A DNA stretch of 64,000 nt. Source: Euptelea pleiosperma. Taxonomy: Eukaryota > Streptophyta > Magnoliopsida > Ranunculales > Eupteleaceae. Below are positions 8,794 to 21,933 of this stretch, piece after piece. The stretch's first letter is position 1; every line of letters starts with the position of its first letter. Under the pieces are notes generated by a model. The model was given only the letters and a program-made list of their open reading frames with translations, ran no database searches and had not been told where the DNA came from. The stretch covers positions 37,094,674-37,158,673 of the forward strand of contig CM068546.1 in the NCBI GenBank assembly GCA_035048495.1, read 5' to 3'. A program made the position numbers and the translations under genes.

Positions 8794-11700
8794 ATGGCAG
8801 AAGAGAAGTACAATCTGAAGAACCCGGCGGTAAAGAGAATTCTTCAGGAGGTGAAAGAGATGCAAGCTAACCCCTCCGATGATTTCATGAGCCTTCCTCT
8901 CGAGGTAACATCAAAACCCTAAATCTTCTAGGGTTTTTATTTGATCTTCTGCGTTGTTTTCCCCATCTCTTGATTTCTTGGGTTTTAGACACAGATACTC
9001 TTTTTATAATCAATTTGATTGGCAAAATCGATTTTTGATTTTATAGTCAGTTCTTTAGAAGAAAAGAATTGATCTTTTCTGCTAAAATTCGAAGGATCCT
9101 TTTTGTTGAGGTGGAGTCAAGTCTAAGATTTTGCTGTATTACACGATTAGGGTTTAAATCGTTCAATATTGACGCACTTGTATGCTGATCTGTGCATGTT
9201 ATAGAAGTTTTATCGAAATCCACGTCGAAACAAAAAAATCAGGAATTGTGTTCATCTGGAATCAGAAAATATATCCATTTTTATAGAAAATTCAGGTTTT
9301 GTCGAATGGTTAGTTTTGGATCTGATTTTGTACTTGATAATTGAGTATGAGTAGATTTACTCTGTGTGAAATTTCTTATTCAAAATTGAAGAACTTCTTC
9401 TTCTTCATTTCCACTTGTTAATCCCTGTTTGTATTATTAAATAATAGTGGGAGCCTTTATTGTAATGTTCATTTCCATGGTGAGATTTTAACATGCCTAG
9501 AATTTATTTGTGAGACTGCATTGCAATGCATGAGTATGAATCATAGTGCTTGGTGGAAATGTTTATAGAGTTGGGATGTTTGATTCATGGAAGTAAGTGA
9601 ATGGAGGATTTCTTGGCTTGGTGATGACAAGAGATGGCTGAATAGGATATAGGAGTAAGAGGGATGTTTTAACTTTTGATGGCTTGGATAAGAAAATGTA
9701 TTAGCAGGTCAAGAAGACTAGGCTGAATCATTGTCCTTGGTTGAATGAAAAGATTTGGAGCTAGGTTCTCTTGTAGCATGCTTAAGGGCTTGTTTGGATG
9801 TACCCAAACTGAAGGCCAAATCTGATATTTTTTTACGAATTGAAACTGCAAGGCTCGCAATTGACATGCTTAGGTGACACTTTGGAACAATCTTGACCCT
9901 GGAAAATAATATTGTAATACTTAGGAACACCAAGGAGGTAATTTGGCTGTTGTTGGGGCCTCCCTTTCATGGACAGACAGGTAGTTGGTTGTGCAGTGCA
10001 AAATTGGAAAAATCGAAATCGATGTCTGAGTAGGCCCTCTTTCTTTTCATTCACATTTTATTCTTGCCCTTGTAAAGATACTTTTGATAGGTTTGGAACT
10101 TTTCCGTACATTTTTTTTTGTGTTGTCCTATTGGAGAGAGTAATGTCTTGTGTCAACAATTTGGACTTCTTTATTGAATCAAATGTTGTTAATGTTGAGT
10201 ATCTTGCCAATATGATGAAGTAAAGATTCTCTATTATTGGTATCTCAAGGAATTATTTCAAGATAAATGGCCTGGGATTGATTGAAATATACTTTCTAAT
10301 AAAAGTATATTAGAATGTCCAAATAGGCGGTTTCCTAGGTGACCAGGTGAGTTTCCCTATATACATAACAAAAGCTTTCGCCTATATTAGAATGTTGGGT
10401 AGCCAAGACGTTCATAGAATGAACATAGCAAGGTGAGGAATTCAGGATGGACGAGTGGAAGGAGGACAGAATCATAAATGAGTGCATTTGAGGGAATCCA
10501 GGATTAGGCCAACAGAAGATAAAACAAAGGAAATTCGATTGAGATGGTTTGGGTTTGTAATAAAAAGACTAATGACGGCACCAATGAAAGAAGTGGTTTG
10601 TGCAGATGACGGAAAAGGACATGGATTGTGTTAGTAAGAAATGATTTAAGGACACATGCTTTAACAGAAGATGTGGCTCTAAGTTATCCTATTATTAACT
10701 TTGTCCGTAAAGGTAAGTATATCGATTAATCCAAATCTAGGATTTGGAGTCTTTCCTCTCCTTAGATTCCCATGAGTTACTCCTTTATTACACAGTCATA
10801 CCTACCAACCATGGTTCAAAGTTTCGGCCGAAACCAAAATGTTTCGTCCATTTCGTTTCGGTTTCGTCCGAAACCGAACAATACTTCATCTTATGTATAA
10901 ATTTGCACTACCATCTCATTTCGGTTTCACCAAGTTTCGTCTGAAACCGAACGATTCTTCCGATACATTTTGGTATCGCCCATGAACGATACTGAAACGA
11001 CACCGTGTACTTTGAACCGATAATCACACCATGTGCATAGACATTTGGGACTTTTATGCATTTTGTCACTTCCTTGTAATTGCATAGATTTCTTATCTCT
11101 ACATGCACTTTCCTCAGCAGTGCTGTTACCATCACTCGTGAAATCTGTTTCTTTAGAAAACCTGCTGATTTTGATTTGATGTGGTCAGGAAAATATATTT
11201 GAATGGCAATTCGCAATCAGGGGCCCTTGTGATACAGAGTTTGAGGGTGGAATCTACCATGGTCGGATCCAGTTGCCTGCCGAATACCCATTCCAGCCTC
11301 CTGCATTTATGCTGTTAACCGTAATGACCTACCTAATTTTTGTAATAATTATTTTGTGATTCTGTTTAATATTTCCACGGGACTAAGAATTTTAGATGAG
11401 GTTTAATAGTAAACTTTTTATCTAAATTATTTATGTGGTGTGCTTATTTAGTTCTATTGCCCTTGTTTCAGCCGAATGGCCGTTTTGAAACACAAACTAA
11501 GATATGTTTAAGTATATCAAATCATCACCCTGAACATTGGCAGCCATCATGGAGTGGTAAGCTTCTTACCTTTTGACATTCTTGTTGTGAATATGATAAA
11601 CTTTAATTATAATGACTTTGGATGTAGCGGCAAATGAGGCTAAAAATTATATTTGCAGTCCCACCCATGCATGCATCTGTAATGTTGTGCTTTTATGGTT

Positions 11701-13329
11701 GTCTCGCGGAATTTCATCTATTATTTTTAAGTCAGGTGCTCTAAGAAGCCCAGATACCCGTGGTATAAAAAAAAATATTCTTCTATTATTTTTCTAATTA
11801 AAAGTTGATATGGAGCACCAAAAATTCATTCTGTTCTTTGTTAATTGGGTCACAGACTATACAAGCATGGTGTTATAGAAATTCTCTCTCTGGATCTGCT
11901 CGCCGCTATTTGATGATGTCTTTGCCAAATGACTAGACCGCGAAGAAGACATCTAGAACTTGTGTTGGTGATTAGATTTAAGACAAATGAGGTTGGAAAT
12001 TGTACATATTTATATGCACATTCATGCATCACTGGGCTTCCACATTCCATGTTGTAGGCTCACACACGGGAGCCTAGAAATGGATACAGGGCTAGGGAAG
12101 GGCATTGCCAATCTTTCTAGGCAGGGGCAGGTGCTCGTAATCGAGACCATAAATAACTCCTCATCCCCATAATTTAATTTACATGTGAAGCATATTACTT
12201 TTTCTATTGATAAGTAAAACGCATATGCCTTTTGTTGTCTTTTAATAGCTAATTCAAGGATAGTTCAGGATGCTTGACTGTCATCCCGACCTACATGTGC
12301 TATATATGAAGGAGAGCATGTCTGTTAAGAACTGCAAAGCTTGGATTGGAGTTTTCGCTTAATACATTAACAATGATCAGAACAGAACCCTCTGAAAAAA
12401 CATACAGGAGGTCCCCAAATCCTATCTAGATGAAACAATCCATTAGGTCAAGCTGTATGTTGTTCATCTGTTTGCTTATGTATGATGCTTTCTTCACGAC
12501 TTCCAATCTATGCTCATAGCTCACATTTTACATCATGTTATACAATCCTCTAGTATTTGTAATACTGGAAAGTTTCGCCAAGTGACAAGTCTATTGCCTA
12601 CCTGACGTACCACTGTTGTTGGCAGTTCGAACAGCCTTAGTAGCACTCATTGCATTCATGCCCACCAACCCGGACGGTGCACTGGGATCGCTGGATTATA
12701 AGAAGGAAGAAAGACGTACCCTGGCCATCAAATCTCGTGAAGCAGCCCCAAAATATGGGACTCCTGAACGTCAAAGACTTATTGATGAGGTCTATTTGCA
12801 CTCAGATTCTCTTATAAGGTACCATTTGGTTGTTGACTTTGTAAATTCTCACACTTAAAACCCTCCGATGGCACAGATTCACCAGTATATGCTAAGCAAG
12901 GCACCCCCAGTTCCCCAACTCAGCCTCCTGCAGACCTCTGATGAACACACAACCGACAGAGAGGGGGAAGGCCAAGTCAGTCCACAGAATGGTGATGCCA
13001 TAGCTGCAGGTGAGGGGCATCCAAACCCAGAAGTAGATGACCGGATCATCCATGATGTGCGAGAGGTCCGAGTGAATGCCAATGCAGGTCCCTTGAGAGT
13101 CAGCTTCAGTGCGGGATTGAGGGTATCAAGACGGGTGCCAGCTGGGGAGCCCAGCGAGCAGCAGCATCAGCAGCAGCTGCAGAGAACTGAGGTGAGAGTT
13201 CCAAAAGCTTCGGATGATCGCTTGTTTACATGGGCTGCAGTTGGACTGACAATTGCTATTATGGTTCTTTTACTGAAGAAGTACTTGAAATCTACCGGAC
13301 ATGATTTGGGTTCCATGGGTGGATTGTAG
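8794..13329 (+). CDS. UBC32: ER membrane-anchored ubiquitin-conjugating enzyme E2, UBC32/UBE2J type
   Basis: Five exons (8794-8904, 11189-11320, 11472-11556, 12626-12789, 12877-13329) join to 314 residues. The catalytic UBC fold spans about 10-170, with active-site Cys93 in KICLSIS. TPNGRF replaces the usual HPN, as in the UBE2J group. A Ser/Gln-rich linker follows, then a C-terminal membrane anchor (about 283-300, WAAVGLTIAIMVLLL) and a short lysine-containing tail. The N-terminus MAEEKYNLKNPAVKRIL is nearly that of Arabidopsis UBC32 (309 residues). The family is a tail-anchored E2 on the cytosolic face of the ER that loads ubiquitin for ER-associated degradation. Start ATG is in GCCATGG context. 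Intron 1 is long (2.3 kb) and carries repeats. Confidence 0.95.
9780..9960. repeat. Possible hAT-type MITE remnant in UBC32 intron 1
   Basis: 'agggcttgtttggatg' at about 9783 resembles hAT-type MITE ends ('GGGCNTGTTTGGAT'). No matching right end was found, so this is tentative. Confidence 0.3.
10806..11022. repeat. 'TTTCGG..CCGAAA' palindromic repeat in UBC32 intron 1
   Basis: The segment opens with 'ggttcaaagtttcggccgaa' and closes with 'gtgtactttgaacc', an inverted end. Many 'tttcgg' and 'cgaaac' words lie between. A related sequence with 'gaaatttcggtttcg' is in ClpP5 intron 4 (32580-32910). It is probably a small DNA element. Confidence 0.5.
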
Positions 13330-13650
13330 ATAGAGAGAGATTCGACGGTGTGGGAACATCATCCATTGAACTGCTATTACAGTGATAATAAATATAAACA
13401 CTCTAGTATGTGATCCTTAAAAAGGAACATCTGTAATATATGTTATGAACCAATGGAGTGGGTTTTTTTCATATGATATTGGAACTCTGAACCAATTTCT
13501 AGTTTGCCTGAAGGGGTGGATGGAAAAGATGTAAATATAAGCTGTTGCAACTTAGGTGGAGCTTAAACTAGAAGTTCCAAAAAGCTTGCATTGCAGATGA
13601 TCTTAGAGCCCATGCAGATTGGATGACTAACCATCTGATCTACTATGTTT
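13330..13650. other. UBC32 3' untranslated region and spacer
   Basis: AT-rich sequence follows the UBC32 stop codon. An 'aataaatataaa' stretch near 13385 may serve in polyadenylation. Nothing else is recognised. Confidence 0.4.
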
Positions 13651-13654
13651 TATA

Positions 13655-13802
13655 TATATACTAGTGGGTGGGCTGTGCCCTCGGCACTCTTCGACAAAGC
13701 ATTTGTGTGAGTGGGTGAGATCCATTGTTCATTTGGGGGATAAGATCTTGGCCCTTTTTTGTTGAAGCTTATAAGTGGGGAGACTACCACTGTTTTGTTA
13801 TA
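13655..13802 (-). repeat. Short dispersed repeat F7, single copy
   Basis: About 148 bp from 'actagtgggtgggc' to 'ctgttttgttatat' is the reverse complement of units found in tandem at 31326-31655. Shared words include 'gataagatcttggccc' and 'gagtgggtgagatcc'. There are no coding features, and the element class is unknown. Confidence 0.7.
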
Positions 13803-13825
13803 TGGGTTGGGGTCGGGATTGAGAT

Positions 13826-14062
13826 AGGCGTACCCACGTAGAAGATGAATCAATGGCTGATTTTTTGGTATCTCCTCTTTAGAAGTTGAGGAATTATGGA
13901 CCGTCGATTTTTTCTGTGTAACTTGAAAACTGCATTTGATGGGGTTAGAAATTTTGGAATGGGCTGATTTTTTGTTGGGGTGGTCTATATGGTGAGGAGA
14001 TCCTCACCACAAATCAGCCATTGATTCTTCTTCTATTTGGGTAAGCCCAAATGGGTGTCAAA
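13826..14062. mobile_element. Foldback MITE family F3, second copy
   Basis: The left arm ('gtacccacgtagaagatgaa') and right arm ('ttcttctatttgggtaagcc') are inverted. The inner part has 'aatggctgatttttt' mirrored by 'aaatcagccattgatt'. It matches 7478-7796 with a shorter centre. Directly after it is 'gggggtcccccgagcccgac', a fragment of the family at 46125-46296. Confidence 0.65.
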
Positions 14063-16790
14063 AATGGGGGTCCCCCGAGCCCGACCCTTCTTGGATTCGT
14101 CTGAGAATTCAATTATTCAGTCTCTCTCTGGTTTAGGTCAAGCCATTAACATCTCATTTACTTGCACCCCAGGTACGTGGCCCACCGTCCTCCAACACCC
14201 ACCGATCACCAACATCAATCAATGCCATGGACCCCACACCACCTTCATATCTCAGTCTGGTAGTATCTTTAATCCTTGTAGACGTTTTATGCTTTGCAGG
14301 AGTTTCTAAGATCAACCCACTAAGATTACAAAAAAAAAAAAAAAATCAACCAAGTAGAAAAAAAAATTCCTAGCAATAAAACAAATACACATTTCTAATC
14401 TATATTAAAACTAATATATGGGGTCCAATTTTTCTCTCATCTATGTACCCTAAAAGTGATGATGCTGCTATTTCTTCATCGTTTTTCCTACCTCCGCATT
14501 TTTTCTATATTTTTTTTGGGAAAATTACCTGGAGGGCCATAAGTGCTCAAGGCAAACCACCTCTTCATTATTGAGTCCAAAAAGGGCTGTCTTTTTAGAA
14601 ATATTAACTTAAAACCCCAATCAGCCTATTTTGAACAACTTTTAAAAATTTATTCCTACTTTACCCTCGTAGGTAGAGACATAAGCTTATTGGATTTTAA
14701 TAAAAAAGAAAATGAAAGTAATTAAAGAAATTAAACGAGGAGAGACTACAAACCAAAAATCAGCCTGATTAGTAATTTATAACCGTTGGATCCTTGTTCT
14801 CAAATAACACTCAATAATGCTCAAATTTCTATGGTTAAAATAACTTCAATTCAACGCTTAGAAATCATTGATCAGGTTTAATTTTGGTTTGTAGGTCCAC
14901 CTAGTCATTGGCCAAAAAATCCATACGGTCAGCGTCCACTAAGAGTGACAATACTTTAAATTTTATCTAAATAAGAATTCTTAGTGTGCATTTTTTTTTT
15001 CCACAAAATTTTCAAAAAATAACGGTCATTATAACGGAAAATAATGGCCGTTATTTTTAAAGTGTTATAATGGTACATAACGTAATGGGGGAGGTTCGAA
15101 TCCGTTATAACGGCCATTGTTTTCATTATATCATAAATAAATAAATAAAGTCTGGCAGGGGATGGGAAATCTTTAATAGAAAGATTCAAAAACCAAAACA
15201 AGGGCGGAAAGATCTGAGAAAAGATGAAGAAAGGATCAAATAACGAGGTTCAAGCAAGAGTTTGCTATCCCGACTGATTCATTGGGGTCGATAGCCAAAA
15301 TAGTATGTAAAGAAAGGCTTCCTTCAACGTTCATTGCTAGTTCTCACTTCGCGCATCCGCTCTCCGTTCATTCCCTATGCTTCTGCATGAGTGAGACTGA
15401 GATTTCTATATAATGTGGATCGGTTTGGTCATCTTCACGAGCACTGGCCATCAGAGGTGCGTGGAATGGTGTGGGCCATGATTCACAAATCGTTCTTTCT
15501 TGCCCAACCATCCAACATGCTATACGGGCGCCGTTTTTCAAACCAGACTAGATTTGTCCGGGATGATGATAGAAGTGGGGAGTTGCAACCTTCTAGAAGA
15601 ATAAAGATGAAGCAAATCACAAATTGTCTCCCTTCACCCCCCCAACGGATAACAAAAAGGTATACTGTTGAGGCCATTGACCATTGGATTCAAGAGATCT
15701 ACCGATGCATGTAATAAAATACTTGTTGCCTCGTGGACCGGGGACACTTGAATCCAACGGTCAATGACCTCAACCGCACATATTTTTGTCCGGTTAACCG
15801 TGGGGTAGCACCACTCTTTCTCAACTCCCAACTTGGACTGAAATCTCTGATCCTGGACCATCTATGAGCTACACATAATTTTGAAAAAATAAAGGGCCCA
15901 CTTCAGTTGAAAATTGGTCGCTATGATTATGAGTGCATGGATCAACTAGTTTGATCTGTACGGTCTGAGAATGGCATCAACATTGATGTTAAATTTAAGA
16001 GATGATATATCCGTCCAGTGAACTAGAAGCAAACGAGTAAAGCTTTGATGACAGGGTCCCGTCATCTAGGCTGATGACAGCGTACAATGTGAGCCACGTG
16101 TCACACTCTTAGAAGACTCTAATCTAATGGATGTTTGTCCAATCCTTAGGTGGGTCTAAAAACCAAAAATCAGTTTTATTAGTGATTTCAAGCCTTTGGA
16201 TATTAATTTTTACCTCAAATAAGGGTCAATAATGCTCAAATTCCCACTAGCATATATGACCCCTTTGATACACATGTAGTTTAATGTAGACCGGCATGAT
16301 TAAGCCACGTGTTTGTTTTTAGGAAGGACGTAATAAAGCTTCCTAAAACCAAAGTTGCACCGGAGCCATGGGCTACATAGTCCCAATGGTAGTTCAACAC
16401 CGTGGGGGCTAAGGCAGAGAGAAGAAGAAAAAGAAGAAGAAGGGATGGGGTGGGTGCCCACAATGGAGGGAGGCATTTTTGTATATTGTGGGTGCCCAGC
16501 GGAAAGATGTGGGCACCCATAGTGCAACCCATATATATTCTCTTGGTAATGTAATGGGTAAGAGATGGATTACTAAAATTTCCTTAGAGGTCCGGTTACC
16601 CTCGAAGTAACCTTTCTATTTCCAAATGCTACGAGAAAACAGAGATCACGTAACAAAATAGTCGTGAAGCCTTGTCCCTTCACATCATATCGGCGGCTTC
16701 GCTTTCTTGAAAACAAAAGGCCTCGACTCGCGATCAAAATAATGCACATAGGAACTGACAAGGAGAATTTTTTGCTCATGGCGTTTTTTG
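14063..16790. other. Gene-free spacer with repeat fragments
   Basis: It holds a diverged F1 fragment (about 14735-14960), a 'taacgg/ccgtta' palindromic patch (15015-15125), another F1 fragment (16080-16270), and a fragment with 'tgggtgcccac' and 'gtgggcaccca' (16440-16525) related to 46840-46930 and 61690-61760. The stretch 15220-15420 is less AT-rich and not repeated in this window. I see no gene in it. Confidence 0.45.
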
Positions 16791-16794
16791 CTCC

Positions 16795-17850
16795 GGGCGT
16801 CTAGATTGCATCTAAAAAGCCATGTGGCATGGGCCAATGACCATATGGATGTTTGGTGCACCCCTAGGTGAACCTACAGGCCACAAATCAGTCTGATTGG
16901 GGTACTCATATCCAACATCTCTGGAAACCACCAATCAGTCTGATTTGTGGTCTTTAGGTCCATCCCCATGGACCTCATATCGTCGTTGGTCTCGTGAGCC
17001 ACATAGCTTTTTAGATGCGGCACAGGCGCCAAGAGCAAAAAATTTCACCGCCATGTATGCACATTGCACAATATGGCCATAAAACAGGAGTAAAACTTCA
17101 CCGACCACCATGGTTAGCAAAGTCACTGACCGCCCACAATATGAGCCACTTGGTACATTTTTACAAGACTCTGATAGTATGGATGTTTGGCCATTATTGA
17201 CCACTAGGGGATCGCCACGTGCGATGCACGTGCACCTTACACATGGCAGCACCTTAGAGATTGATGACCGTATAGACATTTTGCCCATCCCTAGGGGGAT
17301 CTACATACAAAAACTCATCTTGATTACTTATTTTGTCCATTGGATCAGAGTCTTTTTCATTGTTTACTTTTAACCGTAGATTTTGAGTGAGTATTATTTG
17401 GCTAGTGACAAAATGACACCACTATACAACATGATAATATCCATGGCTCTTGAACCACGTGATCATTACTATTTTAATAATGAAGTATGTACGGGTAACT
17501 TTTGGTTTTATTTTTATTTTAAAAACATCCAAGTTGATGATGGACCATATTTGATCCACATGGAACACTCTTAGATACTACTCACCGTATAGATGTTTTT
17601 ACCATCCATAGTTAGATCTACGTATCAAAATTCACTTTGATTCGTAATTTATAGCCATTAGATTAGAGTCTTTTTTATGGATTATTTTTCACCGTGTATG
17701 TCAAGAATTAGGATCAAAAGATTACAAATTACTAATCAAGCTTATTTGTGTTACATAAATTCATTTAAGGATGTATCAGACATCCATACGGTTAGTATCC
17801 TCCTATAGTGTGCCATGTAGCTTACAATGTGGGTCCATTATCAACTTAGA
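16795..17850. repeat. Overlapping diverged F1 foldback elements
   Basis: At least three F1-type units are recognisable: near 16820-17000, from 17086 ('gagtaaaacttcaccgacc') to about 17350, and a mirrored pair 17525-17835 ('atatttgatccacatggaac' against 'agtgtgccatgtagcttac'). They carry the family words 'tatggatgtttgg' and 'tagccattag'. Short frames here are random. Confidence 0.5.
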
Positions 17851-18794
17851 TGATGGATCTATCATCTAATTATTTTCAATAAACAGTTTAAGTGCCACAA
17901 TTAAATGTAATGATTATTTGAACAGCAGCGTTGGAATAGAAAAATACTGAATGTCCAAAAAATCCTTATCAATTAAAATAATTTCTACACCTGAAAAAAA
18001 TAATATTTGTCAATTTAATGAACTTGAAGGTAATTTTAAGAATAAGATATTTTTTAATAGAAGAGAGCATGGAAGAGTTGTAGGGCTGACATGTCTTTGA
18101 CACCCATAAGACTGAAGAACCCCTTCAAAAGTAAAAAAAATCAAGAAAATGAAAAGAAACAAAAAGATGGGGTATTTTGAATATATTTGAAGTTTAGTGT
18201 GAGGCACGCAAGAAAGACCTACGTTGGTTGTGCAGTAGAATAGATTACTTGGGTAGAAGGATACAAAGGTTTGAAATCACTAATCAGGCTTATTTTTTAG
18301 GTATGTAAGTCCACCTGGGCATTGGGGGCAGCGGCTACACTGACAGTCGCTGTTAGCGAAGTTTTACTCATAAAATAGGATAGATTCATTTTTGAAAGAT
18401 TTGGATCAGAAGCTACCGTACTAATTTGCACGCCGAGTCCACAAATATCGATCCCATTTCAACGTACCGAGGAATAGTGGGATCTGAGAGCCAAAATTTA
18501 ACGCGATTATCCGAATCTAACCATCCGATCCGTAAAAACTAACTGCACAAATAAATGCGATCAACCAATCGAACGGTCAAGATAATAATTCGATTTGTTC
18601 TGACATTTTCCAATAAACAATTTAGTTTGATGGTGACCCAGATCTGCAATGACTGTTTACAATAAAAAATCTAATCAGATGGTTAGGAATTAGGATTAGC
18701 AGATCTGTGTGATTCACGTAGAATAATGCACCCAAGACGTGCCACATCACTCACAGTATCAGAATAAACAACACATGGGCGGCTACTAGGAAAA

Positions 18795-19169
18795 GAACTT
18801 CGCTGAGTCGGTGCTGGTCAGCGAAGTTACTGACCGATCATAATATAATCCATGTGGCATATTCTTAGATACGTCTGACCGTATGGATGTTAGGCCCAAG
18901 CCTATACGGACATACAGACCAAAAATTAGATAGATTAGTGATTTCCGAGCATTGGATTGGAGTCGTTTTCATGGGTTAATTTTTAACCGTGGAATTTGAG
19001 CATTATTGACCTATTTTGGGTACAAAGATCCAAAGGTTTGAAACCACTAATCAGGTTGATTTATGATTTGTAGGTCCACCTAGGGATTGGACAAACAATC
19101 ATACGGTCATTGTCCTGTAAGAGTGTGCCACGTGACTCATACTGTGACCTGTCAGCAAAGTTCTACTCC
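18795..19169. mobile_element. Foldback MITE family F1, near full-length copy
   Basis: Inverted arms carry 'agcgaagttactgaccg', 'catgtggcatattctta' and 'accgtatggatgtt' on the left, mirrored by 'aatcatacggtcattgtcct', 'gtgccacgtgactcat' and 'gtcagcaaagttctactcc' on the right. The centre has 'ttttaaccgtgg' and 'gagcattattgacc'. It has no coding content. Confidence 0.7.
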
Positions 19170-19732
19170 GGCTTCTCTTATACGAAATGAATTAGGATAT
19201 AGTGCAAACACCCAAGTAAATTTGAGTGTGTGTCAACATCAAATCAATGGCACAATTGCTAAGGTGGTGGTGGCTCCCACACCATTAAGTATTAGATGAT
19301 ATTATTTGTCACATTGATATGGTACTATGTTGTCCACCCTTATTATATTACATCTGGAATGAGTTGTATTCGTAGCATATCCTATATTTGAGATTAGACC
19401 CTACCTTGAAATAGCTTTCTAGTACAACAAATACCGACCATCCGATCTTGATCAGGGTGCCAATCGATTGTCAGTTCGTTTGATGTTCTTTCAAGCTCGC
19501 ACATCTCGCTACCGTTGATCTTCTTGCATACAAGGGAGTTCTTTCCATTAATATAGACACGTGACACATTTTGTCAGTAAATTTTTTTGACGCAATGCGT
19601 GACACGTTATCCCACCGCCACCAAATCCAGTAGTGCAAACTGGAAAGAATGGAGTCTAAACGTAGTCTTTTGTGTTTGGATTCCGGAATCTCGTAAGTTA
19701 TTGGATTCGAAAGGACAGGGAGGTTAAGTTTT

Positions 19733-19865
19733 GGAGTAAAACTTCGCTGACCGCCCACAATATGAGCCACGTGGCACACTTTTTAGAGGACGCTGACCGC
19801 ATGGATGTTTGATCAATCCCTATATGGGCCTACAAACTAAAAATTAGTGATTTCTAGCCTGATCA
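19733..19865. repeat. Half copy of F1 (left arm only)
   Basis: It begins with the family end 'ggagtaaaacttcgctgacc', continues with 'gagccacgtggcacac' and 'gaccgcatggatgtttg', and breaks off after 'aaaaattagtgatttctagc'. The right arm is missing. Confidence 0.65.
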
Positions 19866-19889
19866 GTGTTCCTATCCTATGTATGTATC

Positions 19890-20240
19890 CCTAAGCTGTG
19901 CCAGGTGGCGCTTTGTATGTGCTCCACAACTAAACTCTAATAAATTTTTCCTGAGAATCACAGAACCTACCCAACTTGCTTTCTCTCACCCATTTCACTC
20001 TCATTAAAGCTACTAGGGTACAAATTGGCCCACCACACTTGATCGATCTACACTATATATCAACCTGATTGGTGATCTCTAGCCATTCAATTTGAGTAAC
20101 CAAAGAGGATTCAAATCCAACGTCCAGATCAATTACTCCATGAAAAACGTATGAATCCCATGGCTAGAGATCAACAATCAGATTGATTGTGGGCCCAAAA
20201 AGAGTGTGCCAGGTGGTGCTTTTTAAGTGCTCTACCGCTC
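19890..20240. repeat. Direct repeats bracketing a foldback module upstream of the WRKY gene
   Basis: Two direct repeats ('gtgccaggtggcgcttt' near 19896 and 'gtgccaggtggtgcttt' near 20203) flank a palindromic module (20060-20190) carrying 'caacctgattggtgatctct' and its mirror. The right repeat ends about 230 bp from the WRKY start codon. Confidence 0.55.
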
Positions 20241-20468
20241 CACAGACTTGAAAATTTTCTCGTCATCTCTTGCCCGTCCCCCACCCCTTCTCTCTTAATT
20301 AATTGGAACTCTGACTTGTATCCTTTCTTTATCAACTCTCTCTCTGCAACTCACCTCTTTATCTCCTCTTTTATCTCTTAATCTCAACAACTCCTCTCTC
20401 TATCTTTGATCAGCTTTTCTTATACATACGAAGAAGAAGAAGAAGAAGGAAGAGGAGGAGGAGGAAAC

Positions 20469-21933
20469 ATGACAGAAGATAGTGATGTAAGAGCAAATAA
20501 GCCAAAGAGAGAAGAAGAAACCCAGAAGATCTCAACAACGGATAGTTCTTCCTTTGAGAAAACAGATTCAAAGTCTTCAAGAGAACCCAAGACAGAAAAT
20601 CAAGCCTCCAAAAGAAGGTAGTTGTTTAAACTTTTAATTTTTTTGGAAATTGATTTTGAAGAAAGCTCCTCATATTTCATTTCTCTCCTTGTATTTTTTT
20701 ACTTGGGAGGTTTTTGAAGGATCGTTTCTTTAATTTTTTATTTTTATTTTTTATCCTTTGGTGTAATAGGAAAATGGTTCAGAAGACTGTGGTGAAAGTG
20801 AGGATTGAAGCAAATGTTGGTAGACAGAAGAACGAGGGGCCACCTTCTGATTTCTGGTCTTGGAGGAAATATGGGCAAAAACCCATCAAAGGTTCTCCTT
20901 ACCCAAGGTAGTTTCTCTTTCTTCAGAAGCCTTTGGAGTGGGACTTGTCTAAAATTCTTTCATGCAAGCAATTCTTTTTTTTCTTTTTTTGCATATAAAT
21001 TTTCTCTTTTCGTTTTCAACGTTTTTTAATCCTGTGATTCTCAGAAGAATTCCCACGACTTCTTTCTGTGATTCTCAGAAGAATTCCCACGTCTTCATTC
21101 TCTTTCTAGATACAGGTTCTGTAGGGAAAGTAGCCTGAAAATTTTGGTTCTTTTGTTGTTTCTTTTTCCTCTCCCATCCATTTTCACTGAAGTGGCCACC
21201 ATGGAAAGCTGCTCGTCCAAAATAAAAAAAAAAATTCTCATAAAAACTTCCCAAGCTTTCTGAGTTCTGTCAAATTTGGCTGTCTTTTGCTAAGAAATTA
21301 TCTCAATAAAAAAGAAAAATAAAGGGAAAACATATTTACTCCCTAAAATTTAAATACCCACATCAATTAATCTATTATTTCTTTTTTGTTCCGACTATCT
21401 ACAGGGGCTATTACAGGTGCAGCACATCAAAGGGTTGTTCAGCCAAAAAGCAAGTTGAGAGATGCAGAACAGATGCTTCAATGCTCATCATCACCTACAC
21501 CTCAAGTCATAACCATCCAGGCCCGGAACTGGCGGACACCAGTCACACCACCAACCTAACCCAAGAACAACCATCTGATACCCAACCCACTGAAGAACAA
21601 GAACTCCCCACCACCCCAAAACAACAGCAACCCATTATCACTAGTGAAGAAGAACTCAGTGAGGATCATCATCTCAACTATTTCCAGTCTCCCATCAATT
21701 GCTCACAAGAAATCACCAACCACCAAGAAGAGAATCCTTTAATGGAAACACTAGAGAAAACCCATAATTCATTGAGTCTTCTTTTTGAAGATGAACCACT
21801 CTCTTATCCTCATCTCATGACATCAGAAGAGAATGATTTCTTTGATGAACTTGAAGAGCTACCCACTTCTTCATCTTTTACAAGCTTTATGAGGAGCAAT
21901 TTCTTTGATGAAAGGATTCTTGTTCTTCCCTAG
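20469..21933 (+). CDS. WRKY transcription factor, group IIe (WRKY65/69-like)
   Basis: Three exons (20469-20617, 20770-20907, 21405-21933) give 271 residues, the length of Arabidopsis WRKY69. The invariant WRKYGQK is at 81-87. The zinc finger is C-X5-C-X23-H-X1-H (Cys101, Cys107, His131, His133). The second intron splits the Arg codon just before GYYRC, the position typical of WRKY introns outside IIa/IIb. Group IIe is indicated by [20 protein letters not shown]. The acidic, Glu/Asp-rich C-terminus could be an activation region. The protein should bind W-boxes (TTGACC/T) in the nucleus. The ATG at 20469 follows a purine-rich GAA/GGA leader and is the first good start. Many family members have Ser where Cys116 stands here. 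Confidence 0.94.
21031..21098 (+). repeat. Tandem duplication of about 34 bp in WRKY intron 2
   Basis: Two adjacent units contain 'tgattctcagaagaattccc' followed by 'acgacttc' or 'acgtcttc'. The units differ by very few bases. They lie inside the intron and do not affect the coding sequence. Confidence 0.8.

Noticed and set aside
15223..15420. Possible organelle DNA insertion
   Set aside because: Less AT-rich and unique in the window, but I recognise no organelle gene and cannot verify it without a search.
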